Assembly: GCF_003323715.1 (NCBI RefSeq) | Contig: NZ_QOIN01000030.1 | Coordinates: 1 to 57,343 of the forward strand | Direction of reading: 5' to 3' | Length of the DNA: 57,343 bases | From: Streptomyces diacarni | Lineage (GTDB): Bacteria > Actinomycetota > Actinomycetes > Streptomycetales > Streptomycetaceae | The notes under the pieces: model-generated | What the model was told of the DNA's origin: nothing | Database searches by the model: none | Seen by the model: the letters and a program-made list of their open reading frames with translations, nothing else | Shown here: positions 1 through 10,258 of the stretch, one piece after another | How positions within the stretch are numbered: position 1 is the stretch's first letter | Layout of the letters: each line of letters begins with the position of its first letter | Program-made: the position numbers and the translations under genes

Positions 1-85
1 TGGAGATGACGGGGTTGATAGGCCGGATCTGGAAGCCCAGTAATGGGTGGAGGTGACCGGTACTAATAGGCCGAGGGCTTGTCCA
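1..85 (+). rRNA. rrl: 23S ribosomal RNA, 3' end (partial)
   Basis: The window opens inside the last helix region of 23S rRNA. The stretch GGTACTAATAGGCCGAGGGC followed by TTGTCC is the usual streptomycete 3' end. The exact last base is uncertain by a few nucleotides. The 23S-5S spacer (about 86-204) holds no gene and would be removed during processing. Confidence 0.93.
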
Positions 86-204
86 TAGAGGCTCGCGTCC
101 ACTGTGTTGGTTCTGAGACAATAACCGCACTTCTAAATGAAGAGTGTGCTTGTTCGCTTTGAGACTCCGGGACCTGGATCAAAGATCCGGGTGACCCGAT
201 CAGA

Positions 205-323
205 GTTTCGGTGGTCATAGCGTGAGGGAAACGCCCGGTTACATTTCGAACCCGGAAGCTAAGCCTTTCAGCGCCGATGGTACTGCATGCGGGAGCGTGT
301 GGGAGAGTAGGACGCCGCCGAAC
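205..323 (+). rRNA. rrf: 5S ribosomal RNA
   Basis: The sequence runs from GTTTCGGTGGTCATAGCG to GGACGCCGCCGAAC, a typical actinobacterial 5S of about 119 nt with complementary ends. It lies about 120 nt behind 23S, as expected for the last gene of a 16S-23S-5S operon. It is followed at once by a strong terminator. Confidence 0.95.
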
Positions 324-331
324 TACATGTG

Positions 332-376
332 AAGTCGTGGTCCCTGAACGTCAGTTCAGGGACCACGACTTTTTTG
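332..376 (+). terminator. Rho-independent terminator of the rRNA operon
   Basis: Perfect 18-bp inverted repeat, 332-349 pairing with 354-371, closed by a GTCA tetraloop, with the right arm running into six T residues. It sits 9 nt after 5S rRNA and should end the rRNA transcript. Confidence 0.93.
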
Positions 377-420
377 TGCGTGGTCACCGGCAGTTCATGT
401 TGCGCGGACATCATCCGGGC

Positions 421-1107
421 ATGGGTTCACCACAGTTGACCGCAGCGGGTGTCCGGGCCGGTAGCGAGGTCGTGGTGCCGTCCTTCGGCGGATCCGACAT
501 CGCCAGGGCAGTGCGCGAGCTCGGAGCCCGGCCTGTCTTCGCCGACATCGACGCCGAGACGTACTGCCTCGCGCCCTCGTCCGTCGCTGAGGTGCTGACC
601 GCGCGGACCGCGGCCGTCGTGCCCGTCCACCTCTTCGGCCGTAGTGCGGACATGACGGCTCTGCACGAGGTCGTGCGAGATCGGTCCGTCCCCCTTGTCG
701 AGTGGGAGCCGATGGTGCGTGCCGACGCGTTGGACGCGGTGCGGCGGCGGCAGTACGCCGCATACCTCGGCCGGCGGCTCAGGGGGGTGGTGGCGCCGAC
801 GATCGTGGAGGGTGGTGAGCATGCCGTCACCCGGTACGTGGTGCGGGTCCCCGGGAACGGGCGGCCCGACCGGGACGCGTTCAAACAGGCGCTGCGGGCA
901 CGGGGCGTGGTCTGTCATGTGCCGGTGAAGACCCCCGCGCACTGGATGCCCGAATTCCGGGTGGCACGGCGGCTGCCCGTCTCGGAGCGGGCGGCGGAGG
1001 AATGTCTGGCGTTGCCGCTTTCCTCGGCGATGAGCAAGCGCGAGTTGCATCAGGTGGTCTCGGCGTGCAATGCGCTCGGCGGCCTCATGCGGGAACGGGC
1101 GTCGTGA
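421..1107 (+). CDS. DegT/DnrJ/EryC1-type aminotransferase homologue, internally shortened
   Basis: About 228 residues, against roughly 370-400 for a full DegT/DnrJ/EryC1 (sugar aminotransferase) protein. The N-terminal part (EVVVPSFGGSDIARAV, then GARPVFADID and AAVVPVHLFGR) matches the start of the fold, and the C-terminal part (YVVRVPGNGRPDRDAF, then GVVCHVPVKTPAH and the final ALPLSS region) matches its end. The roughly 100-residue stretch between them, which carries the PLP-binding lysine, is missing: LVEWEP is followed almost directly by RRRQYAAYLGRRL. The frame stays open, so this looks like a stable in-frame deletion product and not a fresh pseudogene; it is unlikely to be an active transaminase. 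From memory a similar short protein lies after rRNA operons in other Streptomyces. Start is uncertain: ATG 421 is used, ATG 397 is in frame, and neither has a good ribosome binding site. Confidence 0.75.
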   Translation: MGSPQLTAAGVRAGSEVVVPSFGGSDIARAVRELGARPVFADIDAETYCLAPSSVAEVLTARTAAVVPVHLFGRSADMTALHEVVRDRSVPLVEWEPMVRADALDAVRRRQYAAYLGRRLRGVVAPTIVEGGEHAVTRYVVRVPGNGRPDRDAFKQALRARGVVCHVPVKTPAHWMPEFRVARRLPVSERAAEECLALPLSSAMSKRELHQVVSACNALGGLMRERAS

Positions 1108-1239
1108 CGCCGTTCGCGCCGGGTTTTGTTTCCCATAGCGCTGCCGAACTATTCGTGGCGATCCGTTCCGCGATCCGCGAGTGCTCCGTAGCGGTTCGCG
1201 ACGGATGTCAGCCGGTCGAGGGCGGAGCAGCACATGGGG

Positions 1240-1245
1240 TAAGAT
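1240..1245 (+). promoter_or_regulatory. Candidate -10 box for tRNA-Thr
   Basis: TAAGAT fits the TANNNT -10 pattern and lies 16 nt before the mature tRNA. No convincing -35 box was found at the expected spacing. The gap from 1108 to 1261 holds nothing else recognisable. Confidence 0.35.
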
Positions 1246-1261
1246 CGTCACCGCTGATCGC

Positions 1262-1334
1262 GCCCCAATAGCTCAGTCGGCAGAGCGTCTCCATGGTAAG
1301 GAGAAGGTCAACGGTTCGATTCCGTTTTGGGGCT
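1262..1334 (+). tRNA. tRNA-Thr (anticodon GGT)
   Basis: The cloverleaf folds by eye. The acceptor stem is GCCCCAA with TTGGGGC, the anticodon stem is TCTCC with GGAGA around loop ATGGTAA (U33, anticodon GGT reading ACC), and the T-arm has loop GTTCGATTC. No CCA is encoded. A transcription terminator follows 16 nt later. Confidence 0.95.
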
Positions 1335-1350
1335 CTCCGTAAGCAGTGAG

Positions 1351-1382
1351 AAGGCCCCCGTCGGTGACGGGGGCCTTCTTTC
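1351..1382. terminator. Bidirectional terminator between tRNA-Thr and osaC
   Basis: Perfect 12-bp hairpin AAGGCCCCCGTC / GACGGGGGCCTT (1351-1362 with 1366-1377) with a 3-nt loop, followed by CTTTC. The arms start with AA and end with TT, so it can serve both the tRNA on the plus strand and the convergent osaC gene on the minus strand. Confidence 0.8.
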
Positions 1383-1409
1383 GTGGCAGTCGAGAGGTCC
1401 GGGCGCGGG

Positions 1410-4196
1410 TTACTCCGGAACCCTCATGGCGAGGATGGCCATATCGTCCGAGGGCGCGTCGCTGGCGAAGCGTTCCACGGCGCGCATGATGCGCGCAGCG
1501 ACCGCTCCCGCGTTCAGGCCCGTGCAGGTGGCGAGCACGTCGGCCAGGCCGTCGTCCCCGAGCATGCGGGTGCCCTCGCGGCGTTCGGTGACGCCGTCCG
1601 TGACGCACAGCAGGACGTCGCCGGGGTCGAGCGTGACGGTCTGCTCGTACAGTTCGAGGTCTTCGATGACGCCCAGGAGGGGTTGGGGGTCGGCGGCCGG
1701 CTCGACGGTGCCGTCCTGGCGCAGTCGTAGCGGCAGGGGGTGCCCCGCGCACACGACCTTCAGCTCGGCGCTGCCGTCGTGCTGGGGGCGCATTTCGCCG
1801 TACAGGAGGGTGAGGAAGCGGCTGCGCGCCCCTTCTTCGAGGATGGCCGCGTTGAGGCGCTGCAGCACCATGGGGCCGCCGAGCCCCTCGCGGGCCAGGA
1901 GGCGCAGTGCGTGCCGGGCCAGTCCGGTGACGGCGGCGGCCTCCGGTCCTGTGCCGCAGACGTCGCCGATGGCGAAGCCGTAGGTGCCGTCCGCGATCTC
2001 GAACAGGTCGTAGAAGTCGCCGCCGACCTCGTTGCCCTCGCCGGCGGCCCGGTAGATGACCTCGCGCTCGATGCCGCCTTCCACCTCGGGCAGTTCGGGC
2101 GGCAGGAGGCTGCGCTGGAGCGACTGGCTGATGGCTGTGCGCTCCGAGTACAGGCGGGCGTTGTCCAGGGCGAGTGCGGCCCTGCGGGAGAGGTCCTCGG
2201 CCAGTTCCAGGATCTCCTGGCGGAAGCGTTCGTCGGTGGGTTTGCCGAGGGTCAGCATGCCGATGACGCGGTTGCGGGCCACCAGGGGCAGGATGACGGT
2301 CTCCCCTCCGACGGCCGCCGCCGTGGCGAGGGTGGTGCCGGAGGAGAGGTGCTGGTCCTCGCCGCTGAGCGTGACGTTGCGCAGGGAGGTGCGCAGCGCG
2401 GCCGAGTGCGCGGCATCGGACGGCGCGGTCCACACGCGGGCGCCGGGGGTGGGCACGGGCTCGGGCGGCTCCACCTTGGCGAGCAGGGCCTTGAGGTTGT
2501 CGATGCGGTCCTCGTCCTCGTGCAGGACGTAGGAGAGCTTGGGCTCCGAGCCCTGGTCGGCGACGGTGTAGACGGCGCACCAGGTGGCCAGGGTGGGCAC
2601 CGTCATCTGCGCCATGAGGGCGAGGGTCTGGTCGCGGTCGAGCGTGCCGGCCAGCAGGTCGGAGGCCTCGACGAGGAAGGAGAGCGAGCCGCGGCGCAGC
2701 CGCTCCAGTTCGGTGAGGCGGGCGCGTTCGACGGCCAGCGCGATCCGGTCGGCGGCGAACTGGAGGCGCAGTGCCTCCTCGTTGGAGTAGCGTCCCGCGC
2801 CCTCGGTGGCGACTCCGAGGGAGCCGGTGAGCCGGCCCTCGACCTTGAGGGGGACGGTGACGACGGAGCGCATGCCGGTGCCGTCGAGGAGGGGAGCGGC
2901 GCCGGGGACGACGGTCAGGTCCTCGTGGACGGAGGGCATGCGGGCCGATCCGTAGCGGCCGCTGCCGGTCTCCACGGGGACGCGGGCGAAGCGCTGGCGT
3001 GCCGAGGGCAGCCCTGTGGAGGCGCGGACCTCCAGCTCCGTCTCGTCGTCGGTGGCGAGCAGCAGGTAGGCGGCGTCGCCGTCGAGCATGTCGCGGGCGC
3101 GCTCCACGGTGCGTTGCAGGAGCCCGTCGAGGTCGTCGGGGGCGGGGGAGCCGATGAAGACCTCGAAGGGGTCGGCGGAGGACTGTTCCTGGGAGTCCTG
3201 GGCGGTGCCGGTGCTGTCGTGCGCGGGCAGGCGGGGCGGGGACTGGAGGATGGCGCGTTCCTGCTCGCGCACCAGCAGGCAGACGGTGGAGGGCTCTCCG
3301 TCGCTGTCCCGTACGCGCAGGTGGGAGGCGTAGACAGGGATGGTCCTGCCGTCGGAGCCGCGCATGCCGTAGGAGCCCTCCCAGCGGGAGAGGCGCAGGG
3401 CTTCGGCGATGCCCGTCCCGGTGCCGGGGGTGTGGGGCCAGGCGGCGAAGTCGGTGAGCGGTTTGCCGACGACCTGCTCGGCGGGGTAGTCGAACAGGTC
3501 GGCGGCGTCCTCGTTCCAGGAGCTGATGGAGCCGCTGCGGTCCACCTGGATGACGGCGACGCGGATGCGGGTGTCGGTGACCGGGAGTGCGGTGTCGGGG
3601 AGCGCGGGTCCTGCCGTGCGGGTGCCGACCGGGCGTTCGGGCAGGTCGAGGCGGAACCAGACGCGTTTGTCCGCGGCCGTGTAGTCGACTCCCCAGCGGG
3701 TGGCGAGGGCGGCGCACAGCAGCAGTCCTCGGCCCCCTTCACGGTCGGGTCCCGCGGGTTGCGGGTGGGTTTCCTGGAGTGGGAGCTCGCGTTCGGGGTA
3801 GCGGTCGACGACCTCGACGCGTACGCCGTCCTCGTCGCGCAGGCACAGCACCTCGGCGGCCGTACCGGCGTGCACCACGGCGTTGGTGACCAGCTCGCTG
3901 GTCAGCACGACGGCGTCGTCGACGATGTCGCCAAGGCCCCACCCCTGGAGGGTGTCGCGCACGAAGCCGCGGGCGGTGGCGACGGAGCGGCCGACCGGTT
4001 CGAAGGTGGCGGCGGCTCGCGCGGTGATCACTGCTCTCCCCATGGACGTCCTGTCGGCCAGGCGCACTGGTGTGCGCTGCGCGGCCAGGGCCGCGACGGT
4101 GCTCGCATCTTCCCTCGGGCTGTCCTGTGAGACACCGGCCCCCGGCGGGGCCCCCGTGGGAGAGCCCGCACGCTCGGCGCTTCGTTCCTGCGTCAC
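1410..4196 (-). CDS. osaC: OsaC-like multidomain SpoIIE/PP2C phosphatase with anti-sigma ATPase domain
   Basis: 928 residues. In order: an RsbW-type HATPase domain at about 65-190 (DDAVVLTSELVTNAVVHAG as the N-box, later GGRGLLL), a PAS domain at about 210-290 (ISSWNEDAADLFDYPAEQVVG), two GAF-type domains at about 350-690, and a C-terminal SpoIIE/PP2C domain (EVGGDFYDLFEIADG, AIGDVCGTG, LLCVTDGVTE, DAPSDDMAILA) with the metal-binding aspartates kept. The family balances anti-sigma kinase and phosphatase activity in the general stress response. In S. coelicolor OsaC modulates SigB after osmotic stress and is encoded next to osaA/osaB, exactly as here. Start is GTG 4196 with GGAGGGG 7 nt upstream; osaA is divergent 299 bp away. 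The gene ends against the shared terminator after tRNA-Thr. The name rests on domain order plus synteny. Confidence 0.88.
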   Translation of the reverse strand: MTQERSAERAGSPTGAPPGAGVSQDSPREDASTVAALAAQRTPVRLADRTSMGRAVITARAAATFEPVGRSVATARGFVRDTLQGWGLGDIVDDAVVLTSELVTNAVVHAGTAAEVLCLRDEDGVRVEVVDRYPERELPLQETHPQPAGPDREGGRGLLLCAALATRWGVDYTAADKRVWFRLDLPERPVGTRTAGPALPDTALPVTDTRIRVAVIQVDRSGSISSWNEDAADLFDYPAEQVVGKPLTDFAAWPHTPGTGTGIAEALRLSRWEGSYGMRGSDGRTIPVYASHLRVRDSDGEPSTVCLLVREQERAILQSPPRLPAHDSTGTAQDSQEQSSADPFEVFIGSPAPDDLDGLLQRTVERARDMLDGDAAYLLLATDDETELEVRASTGLPSARQRFARVPVETGSGRYGSARMPSVHEDLTVVPGAAPLLDGTGMRSVVTVPLKVEGRLTGSLGVATEGAGRYSNEEALRLQFAADRIALAVERARLTELERLRRGSLSFLVEASDLLAGTLDRDQTLALMAQMTVPTLATWCAVYTVADQGSEPKLSYVLHEDEDRIDNLKALLAKVEPPEPVPTPGARVWTAPSDAAHSAALRTSLRNVTLSGEDQHLSSGTTLATAAAVGGETVILPLVARNRVIGMLTLGKPTDERFRQEILELAEDLSRRAALALDNARLYSERTAISQSLQRSLLPPELPEVEGGIEREVIYRAAGEGNEVGGDFYDLFEIADGTYGFAIGDVCGTGPEAAAVTGLARHALRLLAREGLGGPMVLQRLNAAILEEGARSRFLTLLYGEMRPQHDGSAELKVVCAGHPLPLRLRQDGTVEPAADPQPLLGVIEDLELYEQTVTLDPGDVLLCVTDGVTERREGTRMLGDDGLADVLATCTGLNAGAVAARIMRAVERFASDAPSDDMAILAMRVPE

Positions 4197-4495
4197 CGCA
4201 GCGCCCCTCCGTCGCCCGTCGTACTCACACCGCTGCCCCCTGCCTCCAGTCCCCTACCCGGCGGACCCGGCGGAGCACCCGCCGGTATGGGGGTGAACGG
4301 ACAGCCGGGTGCCAGGTTACTTACGTATCCCTGGCGCGTGGCTGCCGGATGCGGGTGTTTTCCCCGGGCGGCCCGCGACGAAGTGCGGTATGCCATGCTG
4401 CCGAACTGTTATCGCCGGGTTCGGACAGGGTGAAACACTGGGAAGGCTCGGAGTACAACGGCCCGGGCAAGGACGGTCGACCCGCAGGAGGGGCA

Positions 4496-7400
4496 GTGGA
4501 GTCTGGCGCAACCGCGCGTAGCGGCAACACGCGCGCGAAGGGCGGACGGTCCCGGAGGAGCGGAACGGTCGAGGTCGACGCCGCCGCGCTGAACCGCCTG
4601 CTTGGCGCGCTCACGGCGATGCGGGACGGCAATTTCCGCCGGCGGCTCACCGTCACGGGCGAGGGGCCGATGGCCGAGATCTCCGCTGTCTTCAACGAGG
4701 TCGCGGACCAGAATCTGCATCTGACGGGTGAGCTGTCACGGGTGCGGCGCGTGGTGGGACGTGAGGGGAAACTCACAGAGCGGCTGCAGACCGGCGCTTG
4801 CGAGGGCTCCTGGGCGTCGGCGATCGACGCGGCGAACGCGCTGGTGGACGACCTGGTGTGGCCCGTCTCCGAGGTCGGCAGGGTGCTGACGGCGGTCGCC
4901 GACGGTGACCTGGAGCAGCGGATGGATCTGCGCTCGCGCGGTTCGGAGGGGGGCGGGCATCCGCTGCGTGGCGAGTTCCTGCGGGTCGGCCGTACGGTGA
5001 ACGGCCTGGTGGACCAGCTGTCGGCGTTCACGGACGAGGTGACGCGGGTCGCCCGCGAGGTGGGCACCGAGGGGAAGCTGGGCGGTCAGGCACGGGTGCG
5101 CGGCATGTCCGGCTCGTGGAAGGACCTGACGGACTCGGTCAACACCATGGCGTCGCGGCTGACGGCGCAGGTGCGGGACATCGCACTGGTGACCACGGCG
5201 GTCGCCAAGGGCGACCTGTCACGCAAGGTGACCGTGCATGTCGAAGGCGAGATGCTGGAGCTGAAGAACACCGTCAACACGATGGTGGATCAGCTCTCCT
5301 CCTTCCAGTCCGAGGTCAACCGGGTGGCCCGCGAGGTGGGCGTCGAGGGCGCGCTGGGCGGCCAGGCGCGGGTGCAGGGCGTGGCCGGCGTGTGGAAGGA
5401 CCTGACGGACTCCGTCAACCTGATGGCGGGCAATCTCACCTCTCAGGTGCGGGAGATCGCCCAGGTGACGACGGCGGTCGCGAACGGCGACCTGTCGCAG
5501 AAGATCACCGTCAACGCGCGGGGCGAGGTGGCGCAGCTCGCCGAGACGATCAACGCGATGACGGACACGCTGCGCACGCTCGCGGACGAGGTCACGCGCG
5601 CTGCCAGCGAGGTGGGCACCGACGGGGTGCTGGGCGGTCAGGCGGCCGTGCCGGGCGCCGCGGGGATCTGGAAGGACCTGACGGACTCGGTCAACACGGC
5701 GTTCCGGAACCTGACCGCGCAGGTGCGCGACATCGCGCAGGTGACCACGGCGGTGGCCAACGGTGACCTGTCGCAGAAGGTGACCGTGGATGTCGCGGGC
5801 GAGATGCTGGAGCTGAAGAACACGGTCAACACGATGGTCGACCAGCTCTCCTCCTTCGGTGCCGAGGTGACCCGCGTGGCGCGGGAGATCGGAGTCGAGG
5901 GCGAGCTGGGCGGTCAGGCGGCCGTGCCGGGGGCGGCAGGCACCTGGAAGGACCTGACGGACTCGGTCAACACGGCGTTCCGCAACCTGACGGGCCAGGT
6001 GCGCAACATCGCGCAGGTGACCACGGCGGTGGCCAACGGTGACCTGTCGCAGAAGGTGACCGTGGACGTCTCCGGCGAGATGCTCCAGTTGAAGAACACG
6101 GTCAACACGATGGTCGACCAGCTCTCGTCCTTCGCGGAGCAGGTCACCCGGATGGCCAGGGACGTGGGCACGGAAGGCCGGCTGGGCGGCCAGGCCCGGG
6201 TGGACGGCGTCTCGGGCACGTGGAAGGACCTGACGAACTCCGTCAACTTCATGGCGAACAACCTCACCTCTCAGGTGCGGCAGATCGCGCAGGTGACGAC
6301 GGCGGTGGCGCGGGGTGATCTGTCGCAGAAGATCGAGGTGGACGCCCGGGGCGAGATCCTGGAGCTGAAGAACACCATCAACACGATGGTCGACCAGCTG
6401 TCCGCCTTCGCCGAGCAGGTCACCAGGGTGGCCCGTGAGGTGGGTACGGAGGGCCGGCTGGGCGGCCAGGCGCAGGTGCCGGGGGTGGCCGGTGTCTGGC
6501 GCGATCTGACGGACTCCGTCAACGGCATGGCGGGGAACCTGACGGGCCAGGTGCGCAACATCTCGCAGGTGGCCACTGCGGTGGCGCGGGGTGATCTGTC
6601 GCAGAAGATCGAGGTGGACGCCCGGGGCGAGATCCTGGAGCTGAAGACGACGCTGAACACGATGGTCGACCAGCTCTCCTCGTTCGCCGAGGAGGTCACG
6701 CGGGTGGCCCGTGAGGTGGGCACCGAGGGCATTCTGGGCGGTCAGGCGGAGGTCAAGGGTGTCTCGGGCACCTGGAAGGACCTCACGCAGTCGGTGAACT
6801 TCATGGCGAACAACCTGACCAGCCAGGTGCGCAACATCGCCGAGGTCACCACGGCGGTCGCGCAGGGCGACCTGTCGAAGAAGATCACCGTGGACGCCAA
6901 GGGCGAGGTGCTGGCCCTGGTGACCACGGTCAACACCATGGTGGACACGCTCTCCTCGTTCGCCGAGCAGGTGACGCGGGTGGCCCGCGAGGTGGGTACC
7001 GAGGGCCAGTTGGGCGGCCAGGCGCGGGTGCGTGACGTGTCGGGTATCTGGAAGGACCTGACCGACAACGTCAACATCATGGCCAACAACCTCACCAATC
7101 AGGTGCGCAACATCTCGCAGGTCGCCACGGCGGTGGCGGGCGGTGACCTGACGAAGAAGGTGACCGTTGAGGCCAGCGGCGAGGTCGCGCAGCTCGCGGA
7201 CACGGTCAACACGATGGTCACCACCCTGTCCTCGTTCGCCGAACAGGTCACCAGGGTCGCGCGCGAGGTCGGCACGGACGGTGTGCTGGGCGGCCAGGCA
7301 CGCGTCCAGGGCGTGGCCGGCACGTGGAAGGACCTCACGGAGTCGGTGAACTCCATGGCGTCCAACCTGACCGGACAGGTGCGGCAGATCGCCATGGTGA

Positions 7401-10159
7401 CGACCGCCATCGCCAAGGGCGACCTGACCAAGAAGATCGACATCGAGGCGAACGGGGAGATCCTCCAGCTCAAGACGACCATCAACACGATGGTCGACCA
7501 GCTCTCCACCTTCGCCGAGCAGGTCACCCAGGTGGCCCGCGAGGTGGGTACCGAGGGCCAGTTGGGCGGCCAGGCGCGGGTGCCTGGCGTGGCGGGGACG
7601 TGGAAGGACCTGACCGACTCCGTCAACGAGATGGCGGCCAACCTCACCCGTCAGGTGCGGGCGATCGCCGACGTGGCCACCGCGGTGACCAGGGGCGACC
7701 ACAACGTACACATCGACGTCGAGGCGGCGGGCGAGATCCTGGAGCTCCAGGGCTACATCAACACGATGATCGCCAACCTGCGCGACACCACGCAGACCAA
7801 CCAGGAGCAGGACTGGCTCAAGGGCAACCTGGCGCGGATCTCCGGCCTGATGCAGGGCCGCCGCGACCTGCGTGACGTCGCCGGGCTCATCATGAGCGAG
7901 CTGACGCCGGTGGTCTCGGCGCAGCACGGCGCCTTCTTCGTCGCCCTTCCCCAAGGCACCCCGGAGGGCGCAGGGGGCGTGGGCGCGGGGCCGGGCGAGA
8001 ACGGCTCGTACGAGCTGCGGATGCTGGGCAGCTACGGCTACTCGACGGACACCATGCCCACCTCCTTCCTGCCGGGCGAGTCCCTGATCGGAACGGCGGC
8101 CGAGGAGAAGCGCACCATCGAGATGGGCAACGTGCCCTCCGGGTATCTGAAAATCTCCTCCGGTCTCGGCGAGGCACCGCCCGCGCACCTGGTGGTGCTC
8201 CCGGTCATCTTCGAGGGAACGGTGCTCGGCGTGGTCGAGCTGGCGTCCTTCCAGCCGTTCGGGCAGATCCACAAGGACTTCCTGAACCAGATCGCGGAGA
8301 TGATCGCGACCAGCGTCAACACCATCAGTGTCAACATGCGCACCGAGCGGCTGCTGGAACAGTCGCAGGAACTGACCTCGCAGCTGCGGGACCGCTCGGC
8401 GGAGCTGGAGAACCGGCAGAAGGCGCTCCAGGAGTCGAACGCGGCGCTGGAGGAGAAGGCCGAACAGCTCGCACAGACCAACAGCGACATCGAGATCAAG
8501 AACCGGGAGATCGAGGAGGCGCGGCAGGTCCTGGAGGAGCGTGCGGAGCAGCTGTCCGTCTCCATGCGCTACAAGTCGGAGTTCATGGCCAACATGTCGC
8601 ACGAGCTGCGCACTCCGCTCAACTCGCTGCTGATCCTGGCCAAGCTGCTGGCGGACAACGCGGAGAGCAACCTGACGCCCAAGCAGGTGGAGTTCGCCGA
8701 GACGATCCACGGCGCGGGCTCGGACCTGCTCCAGCTGATCAACGACATCCTCGACCTGTCGAAGGTCGAGGCGGGCAGGATGGACGTCAGCCCGACGCGG
8801 ATCGCCCTGGTGCAGCTGGTGGACTACGTGGAGGCCACCTTCCGGCCGCTGACGGTCGAGAAGGGACTGGACTTCTCGGTGAGCGTCTCGCCCGAACTCC
8901 CCGCCACTTTGCACACCGACGAGCAGCGGCTGCTGCAGGTGCTGCGCAACCTGCTGTCCAACGCGGTGAAGTTCACCGACAGCGGCGCCGTCGAGCTGGT
9001 GATCCGTTCGGCGCGCACCGACGTGCCGGACGCGATCCGCGAGCAGATGCTGGAGAACGGTTCGCTGCGGAACCCGGAGGCTGAGCTGGTCGCCTTCTCG
9101 GTGACCGACACCGGTATCGGGATCGCGCAGAGCAAGATGCGGGTCATCTTCGAAGCGTTCAAGCAGGCGGACGGCACGACGTCCCGCAAGTACGGCGGCA
9201 CCGGGCTCGGACTGTCGATCAGCCGGGAGATCGCTCGGCTGCTCGGCGGTGAGATCTTCGCGGCGAGCGAGCCGGGCCGCGGCTCGACGTTCACGCTGTA
9301 CCTGCCGTTGCACCCGAGTGAACTGCCGCCGCAGGGGTACGCGCAGCTGCCGGCCGGCGGAGCGGCCACGACGGCCCTGCCGGAGCTCAGGGCGGGCACG
9401 TCCGCGGGCGCGCCGGGGACGTCGGCCGGTGCCCCGGGCACGTCCGCGGACGCGCCGGGCGAGTCCGCAGGAGGCGGCGAGGAGCCCGGGGCCGGGCAGG
9501 CGCCTGGACCGCAGCTGACGGCCGAGGAGGCCGCGCACACGCTGGCCGACCGGCGCAGGCTGCGGGACGCGAGCGGGCAGGCGCAGCCCGAACTGCCGCC
9601 GGAGGCGCAGCCGGCCGCTTCGCAGGCGTCGGGCGGCGCGGTCGCGGGACGGGCGCCGGCTGAGCAACAGAGCGGCGCCGCGGACGAGGCCGAGCGGACC
9701 GCGGAGTCCTCCGGCGGGGCCCAGGCGGCTCCCAGGGAGGGGCAGGAGGCGCCGGTCGCGGGTGCGGGGGGCGCGAGCGATCTGTCGGGCCGCAAGGTGC
9801 TGATCGTCGACGACGACATCCGCAACGTGTTCGCGCTGACCAGCGTGCTGGAGCAGCACGGTCTGCAGGTGCTCTACGCGGAGAACGGCCGTGAGGGCAT
9901 CGAGGTGCTCGAGCAGCACGACGACGCGGCGGTGGTGCTGATGGACATCATGATGCCGGAGATGGACGGCTACGCGACGACGGCGGCGATCCGGAAGATG
10001 CCGCAGTTCGCGGGGCTGCCGATCATCGCGCTGACCGCCAAGGCGATGAAGGGCGACCGGGAGAAGAGTATCGAGTCGGGCGCCTCGGACTACGTCACCA
10101 AGCCGGTGGACACCGATCACCTGCTGTCCGTCATGAGGCGGTGGATCAACGGCGGGTGA
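4496..10159 (+). CDS. osaA: OsaA-like giant hybrid sensor histidine kinase with multi-HAMP array
   Basis: 1887 residues from GTG 4496, with AGGAGGGG just upstream. Residues about 20-200 form two divergent HAMP-like units. Residues about 200-1100 hold ten more units, each marked by W-K/R-D-L-T and repeating every 92 residues. A GAF domain follows at about 1110-1270, then a coiled coil, a HisKA domain with H-box [15 protein letters not shown] (phospho-His 1369), HATPase motifs ([28 protein letters not shown]), an Ala/Gly/Pro-rich linker at about 1620-1760, and a receiver domain with Asp 1817 in [12 protein letters not shown]. No membrane segment is seen, so the array is probably a cytoplasmic sensor. 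In S. coelicolor OsaA works with OsaB in osmoadaptation. osaB follows 248 nt downstream, osaC is divergent. Its receiver could pass phosphate on or tune the kinase. Confidence 0.92.
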   Translation: MESGATARSGNTRAKGGRSRRSGTVEVDAAALNRLLGALTAMRDGNFRRRLTVTGEGPMAEISAVFNEVADQNLHLTGELSRVRRVVGREGKLTERLQTGACEGSWASAIDAANALVDDLVWPVSEVGRVLTAVADGDLEQRMDLRSRGSEGGGHPLRGEFLRVGRTVNGLVDQLSAFTDEVTRVAREVGTEGKLGGQARVRGMSGSWKDLTDSVNTMASRLTAQVRDIALVTTAVAKGDLSRKVTVHVEGEMLELKNTVNTMVDQLSSFQSEVNRVAREVGVEGALGGQARVQGVAGVWKDLTDSVNLMAGNLTSQVREIAQVTTAVANGDLSQKITVNARGEVAQLAETINAMTDTLRTLADEVTRAASEVGTDGVLGGQAAVPGAAGIWKDLTDSVNTAFRNLTAQVRDIAQVTTAVANGDLSQKVTVDVAGEMLELKNTVNTMVDQLSSFGAEVTRVAREIGVEGELGGQAAVPGAAGTWKDLTDSVNTAFRNLTGQVRNIAQVTTAVANGDLSQKVTVDVSGEMLQLKNTVNTMVDQLSSFAEQVTRMARDVGTEGRLGGQARVDGVSGTWKDLTNSVNFMANNLTSQVRQIAQVTTAVARGDLSQKIEVDARGEILELKNTINTMVDQLSAFAEQVTRVAREVGTEGRLGGQAQVPGVAGVWRDLTDSVNGMAGNLTGQVRNISQVATAVARGDLSQKIEVDARGEILELKTTLNTMVDQLSSFAEEVTRVAREVGTEGILGGQAEVKGVSGTWKDLTQSVNFMANNLTSQVRNIAEVTTAVAQGDLSKKITVDAKGEVLALVTTVNTMVDTLSSFAEQVTRVAREVGTEGQLGGQARVRDVSGIWKDLTDNVNIMANNLTNQVRNISQVATAVAGGDLTKKVTVEASGEVAQLADTVNTMVTTLSSFAEQVTRVAREVGTDGVLGGQARVQGVAGTWKDLTESVNSMASNLTGQVRQIAMVTTAIAKGDLTKKIDIEANGEILQLKTTINTMVDQLSTFAEQVTQVAREVGTEGQLGGQARVPGVAGTWKDLTDSVNEMAANLTRQVRAIADVATAVTRGDHNVHIDVEAAGEILELQGYINTMIANLRDTTQTNQEQDWLKGNLARISGLMQGRRDLRDVAGLIMSELTPVVSAQHGAFFVALPQGTPEGAGGVGAGPGENGSYELRMLGSYGYSTDTMPTSFLPGESLIGTAAEEKRTIEMGNVPSGYLKISSGLGEAPPAHLVVLPVIFEGTVLGVVELASFQPFGQIHKDFLNQIAEMIATSVNTISVNMRTERLLEQSQELTSQLRDRSAELENRQKALQESNAALEEKAEQLAQTNSDIEIKNREIEEARQVLEERAEQLSVSMRYKSEFMANMSHELRTPLNSLLILAKLLADNAESNLTPKQVEFAETIHGAGSDLLQLINDILDLSKVEAGRMDVSPTRIALVQLVDYVEATFRPLTVEKGLDFSVSVSPELPATLHTDEQRLLQVLRNLLSNAVKFTDSGAVELVIRSARTDVPDAIREQMLENGSLRNPEAELVAFSVTDTGIGIAQSKMRVIFEAFKQADGTTSRKYGGTGLGLSISREIARLLGGEIFAASEPGRGSTFTLYLPLHPSELPPQGYAQLPAGGAATTALPELRAGTSAGAPGTSAGAPGTSADAPGESAGGGEEPGAGQAPGPQLTAEEAAHTLADRRRLRDASGQAQPELPPEAQPAASQASGGAVAGRAPAEQQSGAADEAERTAESSGGAQAAPREGQEAPVAGAGGASDLSGRKVLIVDDDIRNVFALTSVLEQHGLQVLYAENGREGIEVLEQHDDAAVVLMDIMMPEMDGYATTAAIRKMPQFAGLPIIALTAKAMKGDREKSIESGASDYVTKPVDTDHLLSVMRRWINGG
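5117..7876 (+). repeat. Ten in-frame 276-bp repeats encoding HAMP units in osaA
   Basis: The codons for W-K/R-D-L-T start at 5117 and recur at 5393, 5669, 5945 and so on to 7601, always 276 bp (92 codons) apart with no insertion or deletion. Neighbouring copies are clearly alike at DNA level, for example the segments around 5669 and 5945, which share long identical stretches such as GACTCGGTCAACACGGCGTT. The array could recombine to gain or lose whole units while keeping the frame. Confidence 0.93.
9398..9460 (+). repeat. Three 21-bp in-frame repeats in the OsaA linker
   Basis: Three copies of a 21-bp unit encode T-S-A-G/D-A-P-G in the disordered linker between the kinase core and the receiver domain of OsaA. 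A fourth, diverged copy starts at 9461. Confidence 0.8.
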
Positions 10160-10231
10160 ATGTGGCACCGTGTCGCTGAGGACCACGTGCTGACTCGCTG
10201 TGGTCAAAAGCGTGTGGCGGCACGGTAAACC

Positions 10232-10258
10232 GGGAACCTTTTGGTCCCCTGGGGCGTT
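10232..10258 (+). promoter_or_regulatory. Candidate ECF-sigma promoter upstream of osaB
   Basis: GGGAAC at 10232-10237 is followed after exactly 18 nt by GTT at 10256-10258. This is close to the SigR-type pattern GGGAAT-N18-GTT and also similar to SigE-type GGAAC promoters. It lies 150 nt before the osaB start in the osaA-osaB gap. GGGAACC-TTTT-GGTCCC at the same place is also a weak inverted repeat, so a termination or attenuation role is possible instead. Confidence 0.4.

Noticed and set aside
1740..4130. Long plus-strand frame opposite osaC
   Set aside because: Gly/Val/Ala/Asp-rich antisense product without domains, while the minus-strand gene has a complete domain set.
4197..4495. SigB-type promoter for osaC in the divergent gap
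   Set aside because: GGGTAG occurs on the minus strand (4259-4254) but no matching -35 sequence lies 14-16 nt upstream and the last base is wrong.
5117..7876. Could the regular repeats be a CRISPR array?
   Set aside because: The period is 276 bp, units are coding and contiguous, and there are no unique spacers.
5219..10207. Very long open frame on the minus strand opposite osaA
   Set aside because: It mirrors the repetitive, G/C-third-position sense strand; its product is low-complexity His/Arg/Leu/Asp repeats without motifs.
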